Of a stretch of DNA of 21,401 bases, positions 1-8,072 are shown in pieces. The notes beneath the pieces were generated by a model. That model was given only the letters and a program-made list of their open reading frames with translations. It was not told where the DNA came from and ran no database searches. Position 1 is the first letter of the stretch; each line of letters starts with the position of its first letter. The stretch covers positions 1-21,401 of the forward strand of contig JBEKZQ010000033.1 in NCBI GenBank assembly GCA_049509675.1. The letters are read 5' to 3'. The position numbers and the translations under genes are program-made. The DNA comes from JBEKZQ01 sp049509675. GTDB taxonomy: Bacteria > Planctomycetota > Planctomycetia > Pirellulales > Thermoguttaceae.

Positions 1-102
1 CAAGCCATCGCACGTCGCAAGATCGGGCGGCGGGCTCGTTCTCGAACAAAACGCCCCATACTGCTTGCCGAACTCGAAGCACGCTATGGGGACTCATCCT
101 AG
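1..102 (+). CDS. C-terminal tail of an unidentified ORF (5' end outside window)
   Basis: This frame is open from the first base to a TAG at 100-102 and gives a basic 33-residue tail ending LLAELEARYGDSS. I do not recognise the protein. It matters because the SUMF1-like reading begins directly after it, in another frame, and lacks its own 5' end. That suggests two unrelated sequences were joined near 103-120. It could be chance open sequence. Confidence 0.3.
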   Translation, partial: QAIARRKIGRRARSRTKRPILLAELEARYGDSS

Positions 103-173
103 CCCGAAAGCGGGTCGTTGTTCTTAATGCTGTCGCCACGACGAGCGACCCATACGGCTTATACAACTCGAAC

Positions 174-929
174 ATGGCAAGCGCATTCGCCTCGTGCGGA
201 ATTTCTCAAACCCTCAGTTCGGGCACTTATAGCTACGCGACCACCAAGAACGGCAGTTTCCCGGTCAACTACGTTTCCTGGGGCGATACGGCCCGCCTCT
301 GCAACTGGCTGCAAAATGGTCAGCCAAGTGAGCCTGAAGGGAACGGCACGACGGAAACCGGGGCCTACACGCTCAACGGCGACACCACGAATTTGATGAC
401 GGAAACCCGCAACACCGGGGCGACCTATTTCATCCCCACGGAAAACGAATGGTATAAGTCAGCGTACTACAAAGGAGGTAGTACCAACGCTGGCTATTGG
501 ACCCATCCTACGAAGAGCAATACGGCGCCCGGCAACACGCTGCCCGACACGGGCAACAACGCCAACTTCTACGATTACTACGACACGGGAAACGGCGGTT
601 ACACCGACCCGACAAACTATTTGACGCCGGTCGGCGCATTTTCGGCATCTCCCGGGCCCTATGGCACCTATGACATGAGTGGCGACGTTTGGCAATGGAA
701 CGAAGCGAACATCAGTGGTGAATATCGGGGTTTGCGTGGCGGGTCCTTCTACGGCTTCTCGGACGCCCTGGCCTCCTCCGACCGCTACAGCGGCTACCCG
801 ACGAGCGGGTACGGCAACATCGGTTTCCGTGTTGCAAGTGGCGCAGCGAGCCCTGAGCCCGGTGGCATCGTCATGTTGCTTGCCGGCGCGTTGGCGTTTG
901 GAATCTGGAGACTACGCCGGAGGGCCTGA
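174..929 (+). CDS. SUMF1/formylglycine-generating-enzyme-like protein with PEP-CTERM sorting signal, 5'-truncated
   Basis: The product is an FGE-sulfatase (SUMF1) fold protein, probably exported and sorted by exosortase. Seen: the VNYVSWGDTARLCNWL block (about residues 32-47), ATYFIPTENEWYKSAYY (about 83-99), GTYDMSGDVWQWNE (about 164-177), LRGGSF (about 187-192) and GFRVAS near 217. The C-terminus is a typical PEP-CTERM: SPEP, a hydrophobic stretch, then RLRRR. Homology begins before the first ATG: the same frame reads VLNAVATTSDPYGLYNSN from 120, which matches the middle of this family's N-terminal region. The usual signal peptide and the preceding conserved block are missing; in their place is unrelated sequence ending near 117. 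It is therefore probably a 5'-truncated gene without its export signal. Many members of this planctomycete group are predicted to be non-catalytic. Confidence 0.75.
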   Translation: MASAFASCGISQTLSSGTYSYATTKNGSFPVNYVSWGDTARLCNWLQNGQPSEPEGNGTTETGAYTLNGDTTNLMTETRNTGATYFIPTENEWYKSAYYKGGSTNAGYWTHPTKSNTAPGNTLPDTGNNANFYDYYDTGNGGYTDPTNYLTPVGAFSASPGPYGTYDMSGDVWQWNEANISGEYRGLRGGSFYGFSDALASSDRYSGYPTSGYGNIGFRVASGAASPEPGGIVMLLAGALAFGIWRLRRRA

Positions 930-1262
930 CCGCCATACCTTCGTCGCGTAGCGACGGAGAATGTAGCTTGCCGAAAGGCGCGGCCGAGGCCGAACACAAG
1001 ACAGGCCATGAGTCCGACTGCCGGCTTGTGGCCTGTCTGTGTATTACCAGGCCGACACTTGGGCTGGGGCGGGCAGCGATTCCAACGGGACCCGGGCTAT
1101 CCGCAAAATGCTGGCTTTGCACCCAGAAGCGGAAGAGCCAGTTCATTTCCTTGGTTTTTGATATTCCACCCGAAACTGGTATACTATTTCGTCGGGAAAA
1201 TTGGCTGCAGGACGGGCGGCACTGCAATAAAAGCTCGAATTCTGCGTTTAACTCGGTAGACA
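930..1262. other. Intergenic region with two hairpins and a sigma-gene promoter
   Basis: No convincing gene. It holds a compact hairpin at 942-956 (CGTCGC, loop GTA, GCGACG), a 9-bp inverted repeat at 1000-1008/1029-1037 (GACAGGCCA / TGGCCTGTC) that could end the upstream transcript although no T-run follows, and the promoter at 1158-1185. Confidence 0.5.
1158..1185 (+). promoter_or_regulatory. Putative housekeeping-type promoter of the ECF sigma gene
   Basis: TTGATA (1158-1163), 16-bp spacer, TATACT (1180-1185). The spacing and hexamers fit a sigma-70 promoter, with predicted transcription start about 70 bases before the sigma gene. Confidence 0.5.
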
Positions 1263-1274
1263 GTGGCGGTCCCC

Positions 1275-1790
1275 ATGGATCAACTCGGCGACCAAGAGCG
1301 TTTCACGCAGTGGGTGCGCGAACACGAAAAGGCCGTGCGAGGCTTCCTGCTCGCGATGGTTCGCCGGCCGGAGGTCGCCGACGACTTGAAACAGGAGGTG
1401 TTTTGCCGGGCTTGGCAGGCGCGGGGGAGCTACCAGGAGCAGGGTAACGGTTTGGCCTACCTGCTGAAGATTGCCGACCGCCTGGTGTGCGACCGTCATC
1501 GGCGGCCGGGGCCTCAAAAGGAACGGAATCTTGATGAGGAGGGCTGGAAGCGGCACGAGCCCCACAGTCGGGGGTGGGAACCGCCGGAGGTCGCCGAGAT
1601 GACGGAGCAGGCCAGGCAGTTAGCGGTTGCCATGGACCGTCTGTCGTCCGTGCAACAGCGCATACTATTGTTGAGGTATTACGGCCAACTAAGCTTTGCG
1701 GAAATCGCCGACGTAACCGGATGCCCTTTGAGCACAACCCTGAGTCATTGCCGCCGGGGTTTGGAGACTTTGCGGAAACATTTGGCATGA
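1275..1790 (+). CDS. ECF RNA polymerase sigma factor (sigma-70 family)
   Basis: An extracytoplasmic-function sigma factor of about 171 residues, the usual size. Region 2 is seen in the N-terminal half (FLLAMVRRPEVADDLKQEVF, the DDLxQEVF helix that contacts core and the -10 element). Region 4 is the C-terminal helix-turn-helix LSSVQQRILLLRYYGQLSFAEIADVTG followed by STTLSHCRRGLETLRKHL. There is no extra C-terminal domain. ATG at 1275 is preferred; an in-frame GTG at 1263 would add four residues, and neither has a strong Shine-Dalgarno. The next gene starts 69 bases downstream on the same strand and encodes a secreted protein. There is no recognisable ZAS-type anti-sigma factor, so how this sigma is controlled cannot be told from the sequence. 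Confidence 0.9.
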   Translation: MDQLGDQERFTQWVREHEKAVRGFLLAMVRRPEVADDLKQEVFCRAWQARGSYQEQGNGLAYLLKIADRLVCDRHRRPGPQKERNLDEEGWKRHEPHSRGWEPPEVAEMTEQARQLAVAMDRLSSVQQRILLLRYYGQLSFAEIADVTGCPLSTTLSHCRRGLETLRKHLA

Positions 1791-1859
1791 TGACCCATAC
1801 GTTAGGATCGCCGAATGAATATGTGTCACAAGAAAGCCTAACCTTGAGGAGTTGAGCAT

Positions 1860-2621
1860 ATGTCGTCACCGAGATTCTTGATAACGCTGGGCGTTGCCAC
1901 GCTATTGTGGGGGATGTCGTCAGTTGCCGCGCTCGCCAACGACGGCCCGGCGAAGGCGTCCCGAACCGAGGACGTGAAGTGGGATGCCGACGCCTCGCGT
2001 GTCGCGGTTGACGTCGGCGGCGAGACCGGGCGCTTGCCCGGCGTTCGGCCGCCGGAACCGCCCGAGGATGATCCCGGTGGACCGCCTCCCGGTGGACCGC
2101 CTCCGCGACGAAAGGGTGGACCAGGGCGAGACCAGGGTCCGCCCTTCGATCCACGGCCGGATGACGGCCCCGGTGGGCCGGGTCCGCGGGAAGACGGTGG
2201 ACCCGGCAAAGGCCGCCGTCCGCCGCCTGATGATCTGCCGCCAGGCCCCGGGGGGCGAGGGATGGAACGTGATGCCCCCCGTTGGCCGCGCGGCGACGCC
2301 GAGGCAATGCGTGCCAACGATCCCGAAATGTACAAAGCCGTCCAGGAGGATGCGGAATTGGATCGGCAGTCAGAAGAACTGGCTCTCCAGTACCGCAAGG
2401 CTTCTGCGGAACAGCGCGGGAAGATCAAGCTGCTCATCGAGCAGGTGGTCGATCGGCATTTCGAGATTCGCCAACAGCGGCGTTCCTTGGAACTGAAGCG
2501 TCTGGAAGAAGAGCTTCAGCGTCTCCACCAGAGCGTGGATCGCCGGGCCAAGGCCCGCAAGGAGATCGTCCAGAAACGTGTTTCCGACCTGCTGGGCCGG
2601 GAAGATGATACTCGCTTCTGA
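1860..2621 (+). CDS. Secreted Pro/Gly-rich protein with C-terminal coiled coil, sigma-factor partner
   Basis: 253 residues. An N-terminal signal peptide (about residues 1-26: hydrophobic ITLGVATLLWGM, then a small-residue AALA site) predicts export. Residues about 60-140 are low complexity, dominated by Pro, Gly, Asp and Arg, and probably disordered. Residues about 150-245 are charged and helical with heptad-like Leu spacing (LDRQSEELALQYRKASAEQR, then RSLELKRLEEELQRLHQSV), so a long coiled coil. A strong ribosome site (GAGGAG near 1848) precedes the ATG. It is probably co-transcribed with the ECF sigma gene. The layout, export signal plus helical domain beside a sigma factor, recalls periplasmic stress sensors of the CpxP/heavy-metal-sensor type, but no LTxxQ motif is visible, so this is only an analogy. 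Function unknown. Confidence 0.75.
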   Translation: MSSPRFLITLGVATLLWGMSSVAALANDGPAKASRTEDVKWDADASRVAVDVGGETGRLPGVRPPEPPEDDPGGPPPGGPPPRRKGGPGRDQGPPFDPRPDDGPGGPGPREDGGPGKGRRPPPDDLPPGPGGRGMERDAPRWPRGDAEAMRANDPEMYKAVQEDAELDRQSEELALQYRKASAEQRGKIKLLIEQVVDRHFEIRQQRRSLELKRLEEELQRLHQSVDRRAKARKEIVQKRVSDLLGREDDTRF

Positions 2622-2681
2622 TGCGCGGCGAGTTGCTTTGAGTGGCAAAGACGGGCGGATGCTGCGCGATGGCAGCAGATC

Positions 2682-2710
2682 TTGACCGCTTCCTCAGGTT
2701 AGCTGAGAAT
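2682..2710 (+). promoter_or_regulatory. Possible promoter of the NagB/PIG-L gene
   Basis: TTGACC (2682-2687), 17-bp spacer, GAGAAT (2705-2710). The -35 is good and the -10 weak. It lies about 50 bases before the gene, in a short gene-free gap. Confidence 0.35.
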
Positions 2711-2762
2711 TGTACTCTTTCGCCTGCACTTTACCACCGTTCGCCGACAGGAGCTTCGCGGA

Positions 2763-4709
2763 ATGGCCGAGATCACCTTGTCGAATGTCAACGCCTGCGA
2801 GAGGGTTCCCACCTGTGTCTTCCGCAGCGCCGGCGAGGCCAGCCTGGCCGTCGCCCGGGAAATCGCCGAGCTGGTGCGGCAGCGGGCCGGACAGGGCCAC
2901 ACCGCGGTCCTGGGGTTCGCCACCGGTTCCACGCCCACCGGCATCTACAACGAACTGGTCCGCATGCACCGCGAGGAGGGCCTGAGCTTCCAGAACGTCG
3001 TCTCGTTCAACCTGGACGAATACTATCCGATCGGGCGGCACGAGTTGCAGAGCTATTATCGCTTCATGCACGAGTACCTGTTCGACCACGTGGACGTCCC
3101 GGCCGAGAACGTGTACATTCCCGACGGCACGATCCCCATCGAGCGCGTGCCGGAGTTCTGCGCGGCGTATGAGCAGGCCATCGTGAAGGCCGGCGGCATC
3201 GACATCCAGTTGCTGGGCATCGGACGGACCGGGCACATCGGCTTCAACGAGCCGGGCTCGTCGCGCACCAGCCGCACGCGGCTCATCAGCCTGGACCGCC
3301 TCACGCGGGTCGACGCCGCCAGCGACTTCTTCGGCGAGCAGTACGTGCCCCGCCGGGCGCTGACCATGGGCGTGGGCACGATTCTCGCGGCCCGCAGAAT
3401 CATCCTCACGAGCTTCGGCGAACACAAGGCCGCGGTGCTGGCCCAGGCCATCGAAGGGCCGGTCACCGAGGCCGTGGCGGCCAGTTTCCTGCAACAGCAT
3501 CCGCAGGCGCAAATCATGCTCGACGAGGCGGCCGCCGCCGAGCTGACCCGTTGCAAAAGCCCCTGGCTGTTGGGCCCCGTCACCTGGCAGGAGCCGTTGG
3601 TGCGCAAGGCCGTGATCTGGCTGGCCCGAAAGCGCGGCAAGGCGATCCTGAAACTGACCGACGAAGACTACAACGAGGCCGGCCTGCAAGACCTGTTGGC
3701 CGGCCAGGGCCCGGCCTATCGCATCAATCTGGAGGTCTTTCGCGCCCTGCAGAAAACGATCACCGGCTGGCCGGGCGGCAAACCGGACGCCCAGAAGCGC
3801 CCCGGCGACATCCGCCGCGCCACCGATACAATCTTCCCCAAGCGCATCCTGATCTTCTCGCCCCATCCCGACGACGACGTCATCTCGATGGGCGGAACGC
3901 TGATCCGCCTGGTCGATCAGGGGCACGCCGTACACATCGCCTATCAAACGTCCGGGAACATCGCCGTGTTCGACCTGGACGCCATCCGCTTCGCCGATTT
4001 CGCCGCCGATTTCAACCGCCTCTTCGGCCTGGGCATGCAACAATCCGACCAGGTCGAACGGCACATCGAGGAGTTCCTCAAGCACAAGCAGCCGGGCCAG
4101 GTCGATAGTCGCGAGGTGCAGCAGATCAAGACCCTGATCCGCCGCGGCGAATCGCGGGCCGCCGCCCGGGATTGCGGCGTGCCCATCGAGAACGTGCATT
4201 ATCTGGACATGCCGTTCTACGAGACCGGCAAGGTCCGCAAGAAGCCATTGAGCGCCGACGACATCCGCATCGTGGCGGAACTGCTGGAAAAAATCCGCCC
4301 TCATCAAGTCTATGCCGCCGGCGACCTGACCGATCCGCACGGCACGCATCGCGTGTGCTTGAACGCCATCTTCCAGGCCGTACATCAGGTGAAACGCCGG
4401 GAGTGGTTCCGGGGCTGCGAGATCTGGCTCTATCGCGGCGCCTGGCAGGAATGGGAGCCGGAGCGGATCGAGATGGCCGTGCCGTTGAGTCCCCAGGAGC
4501 TTCTGAGCAAGCGGAGCGCGATCTTCAAGCACCAGTCGCAGAAGGACCGGGCCATGTTTCCCGGTCCCGACGAGCGGGAGTTCTGGCAGCGGGCCGAGGC
4601 CCGCAACCGCGCCACCGCCCAGTTGTACGACAAGCTCGGCCTGGCGGAATACGAAGCCATCGAAGGATTTGTCCGCTGGTTTCCCGAGGCGGCGGCAGAG
4701 GGCCGGTAA
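2763..4709 (+). CDS. nagB: Glucosamine-6-phosphate deaminase fused to PIG-L/LmbE deacetylase domain
   Basis: 648 residues, two catalytic modules. Residues about 15-275 are NagB-like: GFATGSTPTGIY (phosphate loop, near 51-62), FNLDEYY with D85 matching E. coli D72, and GIGRTGHIGFNEPGSS with H158 and E163 matching H143 and E148. E. coli D141 is replaced by Thr156. Residues about 360-640 are PIG-L-like: ILIFSPHPDDDVISMGG (HPDD zinc motif near 368-372) and GDLTDPHGTHR further on. NagB turns glucosamine-6-P into fructose-6-P plus ammonia; the PIG-L domain may remove an N-acetyl group first, doing NagA's job in the same polypeptide (inference). Similar fusions of this length are known in Bacteroidetes and planctomycetes. 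Ribosome site CAGGAG at 2748-2753. It converges with the restriction-modification gene, with only 35 bases between stop codons. Confidence 0.88.
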   Translation: MAEITLSNVNACERVPTCVFRSAGEASLAVAREIAELVRQRAGQGHTAVLGFATGSTPTGIYNELVRMHREEGLSFQNVVSFNLDEYYPIGRHELQSYYRFMHEYLFDHVDVPAENVYIPDGTIPIERVPEFCAAYEQAIVKAGGIDIQLLGIGRTGHIGFNEPGSSRTSRTRLISLDRLTRVDAASDFFGEQYVPRRALTMGVGTILAARRIILTSFGEHKAAVLAQAIEGPVTEAVAASFLQQHPQAQIMLDEAAAAELTRCKSPWLLGPVTWQEPLVRKAVIWLARKRGKAILKLTDEDYNEAGLQDLLAGQGPAYRINLEVFRALQKTITGWPGGKPDAQKRPGDIRRATDTIFPKRILIFSPHPDDDVISMGGTLIRLVDQGHAVHIAYQTSGNIAVFDLDAIRFADFAADFNRLFGLGMQQSDQVERHIEEFLKHKQPGQVDSREVQQIKTLIRRGESRAAARDCGVPIENVHYLDMPFYETGKVRKKPLSADDIRIVAELLEKIRPHQVYAAGDLTDPHGTHRVCLNAIFQAVHQVKRREWFRGCEIWLYRGAWQEWEPERIEMAVPLSPQELLSKRSAIFKHQSQKDRAMFPGPDEREFWQRAEARNRATAQLYDKLGLAEYEAIEGFVRWFPEAAAEGR

Positions 4710-4744
4710 ATATTGACTTCCCCCTTTTGCCTTCCGTCCGCTTA

Positions 4745-7700
4745 TCAACCGCCGTCGGGCATCTCATCGACGCCGTAGAGCCGACAGACGAATTCGTCGA
4801 TTCGCTGCTCGTGGCCTTCGACCTCGCGCTGCAACCGTTCCACGGCGCGGTCGCCGGCGGCCGTCGTCTGCAACTGTTTCCTGGCGTCGATGATCCGCGC
4901 AACTCGTTCCGCGATCTGGTTGGCCAGTTTTTGCTGTTGCGCGTTCACGGGAAGAACGATCGGGATTTGCTCGATGTACTGTTTGTTGTAGGCGTACCAA
5001 CCGCTGTGAAACCGCGTGGTAGTCTGCTTTACGAACCAATCGAGAAGCTTGCTGTTGAGCACACCGAGAACGTAGTGGCACGAGAGGTCCGGTGGAAGTG
5101 TGATCCCGTATCCTCCGCCACCGCCTCCGCCGCTCCCAACAAAGAAGAACTCGCCCGTCTCGTCGAGGCAGAACTCGGCTCTGCGCCCCAGTGAGGGCGT
5201 CAGGATTTTCGGCATGCCCATCCTTCCCAAATTCTTGGGATAGACATAACCATGCCATCCGTCACCCTCAAACGTGCCTCGCTCCCGTCGCGCAAGGCGC
5301 TGGCGACAGCGGGTAAGGTAATCCCACGTCTTGGGCCATTTGCGAGCAAGTTTCTCGGCGGCGATCAGCCGCCATTTTCCCGAAGCGATCTCGTAGGGGA
5401 AAAGCACCGCCTGCGTTGTTGCATCGGGCACCCATCTTCGGATATGTACCGAGCCTTTCAACAGTGGGTGCAACAGGCCCGTTTCGAGTTCAACGGGCAC
5501 CCCCAAAGCGGCGCTGTGATGTTGCCTTCCGCGGCAGTCCAGGATGAACACGTCGTCCGTGCTCGTCTGCAGCCCAACGAAAATCGCATCTGCAACCTTG
5601 GACAGCGGCGGGCCGGCCTCGCGGACTTTTTGCAGCAACTCACCTTGCACCGCGTCGACAAACACGAAGGGCTCGGAAGACGGTGGATACTGCGCCACGA
5701 ATCTTGTTGCGCCTTCAACAGTTCTGCGGCCCTCGAGCGCCCGGCATTGGCCGTCTCCGTCGGTCAACTGCGAAACCCGGTTGAACTTGACCCCGTCGCG
5801 GTTGGCCTTCTTTGATAGAACGTGGATTGCCGTGTACGTTGTAGCCCCATTAAATACCTGCTGGTCGGTGAAGTCGATCACCGATCGCAAGTGACGCCCG
5901 CCGGCGACAATTTTGCGGATGCCCGCACCATAGGCGGCCTGCCAGAACTTGTTGGGGCAGATAAACCCCAGCAGCCCGTCCTCGGCCAGCAGTTCCAACG
6001 CCCGCTCGATGAACACCACGTAGATGTCGTAGTTTCCCTTGGCGGCCGACTTATAGCGCCGCTTGTAGAACTCGCACTCCTCTGGCGCCCAGCGGTTCAG
6101 CTCCTGGACCCGGACGTACGGCGGGTTGCCGACAATACAGTCGAACCCCGGGCGGCTTGCAAACACCCGGCCAAAACCGTGCGTCTCGCTCGACCAGTCA
6201 AACGCATTCATGCGGAACTTAACATCCTCGTTGCACGAGAACAGTGCGCCATTCTTCTCGTCCCAGTACTTGTCAAAATCGGTCTGCGATAGAAGGCTGT
6301 TGCCACATTGATTATTGTTGTCCAACGGCGGCAGCAGATGGTGTTCCATGAGCCCCCGCTGCCATCCCTCCGGCATGTTCTCCAGCGTCTTTAGGTACAG
6401 GCTCAAAATGGTCACCTCGACAGCCTGAGCGTCGATGTCGACGCCGTGGATGCAAGACGTGAGCAATTCCGCCTTGAAGTCCGGCATCAAGAGCCACTGT
6501 CCCGCGCGATTCTCGACGGCAATCTTGCGCCTTCTGCCCCGCCCCCGCGGCGAGGCGGGTATCTCCGCCGACTCCGGATGCTCGGCGATATGTCCGCAGC
6601 AATAGTCGACCAGGTATTGGTACGCGGCAATGAGGAATGAGCCGGAGCCGCACGCGGGATCGAGGATCTTCACGTCGCGGACTTCGGATGGCGTCTTGCC
6701 GTCCACCTTCGGCGCGATCACGCGGCGGATGATGGTATCGACAACGAATCGCGGCGTGTAGTACACCCCGCCGGCATGGCGGACCTCGGGCTTGGGCTTC
6801 GCGTCGACATTGTTCCGGTCCACGGTGACGCTGCCGCCGAGGAATCGCTCGTAAATGATCCCAAGCAGGTCGTCGGCGATAGCGTCGAAACGATAGGGCC
6901 CTTCGGGCTGATATAGGGAGCGAACGAAGTCGGCGAGCAACTCCGCGGAAACCGCCAACGCTTCGCTAAAATGGGCCTTGAACAGGTAGCCGTTGAATCG
7001 GGCGTCGAATTCACGGAATTGGCCGGCCAACACGCTGTACAGGTCTAATCGGTTTCTCGCGGCGCCTTCGACCGCCTCGCGCAGCGTTCCGTAACTGATG
7101 ATGCCGCGGTCTTCGCAAACCCGCATGAAGACCAAGCGGTCGATCAGACGCTGCGTCGCGTCGGCCAGTTCCGCCGCTCCGCGGTGGGTCTCGGCCTCGC
7201 GGAATCGGGCGCGATTATCGTGATAGATCTCCCGGGCAAAACGAAGCCGGTAATCCTCAAGGTGCTTCAGGAAGACCTGATCGACGGGCTCGGTCCCGCG
7301 GAGGTCGATGAGCATACGGTCGAAGCCGCGAATGCGTCGCCCCGTGCGAACCTTCTTAAGCTTTGCCAGCAACCGCTCCAGCGAGCCGCCGGCAACCGCG
7401 TCCCGGCCAAACGTCTGCCAGAGCACGTCCCATTGCGCGACGAAGTCCTCATAGCGCAGGTCGAACTCCTCAACGAGGCCCCGGCCCGGCTCTTCGAGGT
7501 AGGGCTTGATCGTCGTGTCGAACAGGCGGAACTCTCCGAAGCTGGCGAGGATCGCGAACGGGATTTGGGCGCTCCAAGCGTATGTCTTTGCCTGGAAAAT
7601 CGCATCCTTGTCGGCCCTGAGATCGACCACGGGTTTCTTGGCTTCCACAACGAACCGCGGGAAGCCATCGATGCGGAACAGGTAATCCGGCCGGCGGTTG

Positions 7701-7936
7701 CGTAGCCTTTCGCCCTCGATGGTGCCGACCGGCGCCTCGATCAGCACGTCTTTCTCGGCGTGCGAGCGGTGGTCTGTATTGGCCACGTCCCACCCGAGGG
7801 CCTTCCAAAATGGGTCGATGTACTCGTTGCGAACAACCGCTTCGCTTGTCTGGGGGTCACGCAGGGCCGCAAGGTTAGCGCGAAAGCCTGAAACCAAGTC
7901 CGTTATCGCTGCGAAATCACGGGCATCCGACACCAT
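4745..7936 (-). CDS. Type IIG restriction-modification enzyme (Eco57I-like, single chain)
   Basis: One polypeptide of 1063 residues with nuclease, methyltransferase and specificity parts. The nuclease is PD-(D/E)xK: RPDYLF (D84) and VVEAKKP (E98, K100), with the QAKTYA helix at 115-120. The helical connector spans about 150-400. The N6-adenine methyltransferase has SAM motif I DPACGSGSFL (426-435) and catalytic NPPY (604-607). The target-recognition part (about 780-1000) carries a glycine run, GSGGGGGGGYGI (934-945), and LNSKLLDWFVK. A coiled coil ends the protein. It would methylate and cut non-self DNA. ATG at 7936 is preferred because a G-rich ribosome site lies about 8 bases upstream; an in-frame GTG at 7972 would add 12 residues but has its G-rich tract directly abutting it. 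No separate specificity or helicase gene is nearby, and none is needed in this class. Confidence 0.9.
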   Translation of the reverse strand: MVSDARDFAAITDLVSGFRANLAALRDPQTSEAVVRNEYIDPFWKALGWDVANTDHRSHAEKDVLIEAPVGTIEGERLRNRRPDYLFRIDGFPRFVVEAKKPVVDLRADKDAIFQAKTYAWSAQIPFAILASFGEFRLFDTTIKPYLEEPGRGLVEEFDLRYEDFVAQWDVLWQTFGRDAVAGGSLERLLAKLKKVRTGRRIRGFDRMLIDLRGTEPVDQVFLKHLEDYRLRFAREIYHDNRARFREAETHRGAAELADATQRLIDRLVFMRVCEDRGIISYGTLREAVEGAARNRLDLYSVLAGQFREFDARFNGYLFKAHFSEALAVSAELLADFVRSLYQPEGPYRFDAIADDLLGIIYERFLGGSVTVDRNNVDAKPKPEVRHAGGVYYTPRFVVDTIIRRVIAPKVDGKTPSEVRDVKILDPACGSGSFLIAAYQYLVDYCCGHIAEHPESAEIPASPRGRGRRRKIAVENRAGQWLLMPDFKAELLTSCIHGVDIDAQAVEVTILSLYLKTLENMPEGWQRGLMEHHLLPPLDNNNQCGNSLLSQTDFDKYWDEKNGALFSCNEDVKFRMNAFDWSSETHGFGRVFASRPGFDCIVGNPPYVRVQELNRWAPEECEFYKRRYKSAAKGNYDIYVVFIERALELLAEDGLLGFICPNKFWQAAYGAGIRKIVAGGRHLRSVIDFTDQQVFNGATTYTAIHVLSKKANRDGVKFNRVSQLTDGDGQCRALEGRRTVEGATRFVAQYPPSSEPFVFVDAVQGELLQKVREAGPPLSKVADAIFVGLQTSTDDVFILDCRGRQHHSAALGVPVELETGLLHPLLKGSVHIRRWVPDATTQAVLFPYEIASGKWRLIAAEKLARKWPKTWDYLTRCRQRLARRERGTFEGDGWHGYVYPKNLGRMGMPKILTPSLGRRAEFCLDETGEFFFVGSGGGGGGGYGITLPPDLSCHYVLGVLNSKLLDWFVKQTTTRFHSGWYAYNKQYIEQIPIVLPVNAQQQKLANQIAERVARIIDARKQLQTTAAGDRAVERLQREVEGHEQRIDEFVCRLYGVDEMPDGG

Positions 7937-7987
7937 AGCAAAGGCCCCCCAATGGTCCGTCGCGCAATGCACCTCCCGGAAGAGCGA

Positions 7988-7993
7988 ATTCTA
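7988..7993 (-). promoter_or_regulatory. Possible -10 element of the type IIG gene
   Basis: TAGAAT on the minus strand, with a poor -35 (TTTCGC) 17 bases further up. The predicted start would leave a leader of about 45 bases before the ATG at 7936. Confidence 0.25.
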
Positions 7994-8043
7994 GCCCAAT
8001 ACCGTGGCCGGCGAAAGTGGGCGGCGCCTCGTGACTGGGGCGT

Positions 8044-8060
8044 AACCTTGTGCGCAGGTT
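8044..8060 (-). repeat. Small inverted repeat between two minus-strand genes
   Basis: AACCT, 7-base loop, AGGTT. Located just after the chimeric gene; no T-run follows on the minus strand, so a terminator role is doubtful. Confidence 0.2.
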
Positions 8061-8072
8061 AAGTTGCCGCCG

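Noticed and set aside
1172..1193. ECF-type autoregulated promoter (GAAACT ... CGTC) before the sigma gene
   Set aside because: The spacing between the two boxes is about 13 bases, too short for an ECF promoter; the TTGATA/TATACT pair fits better.
2694..4748. 684-codon open frame on the minus strand opposite the NagB/PIG-L gene
   Set aside because: It mirrors a gene with clear catalytic motifs; its product has no recognisable domains and reflects GC-rich codon bias.
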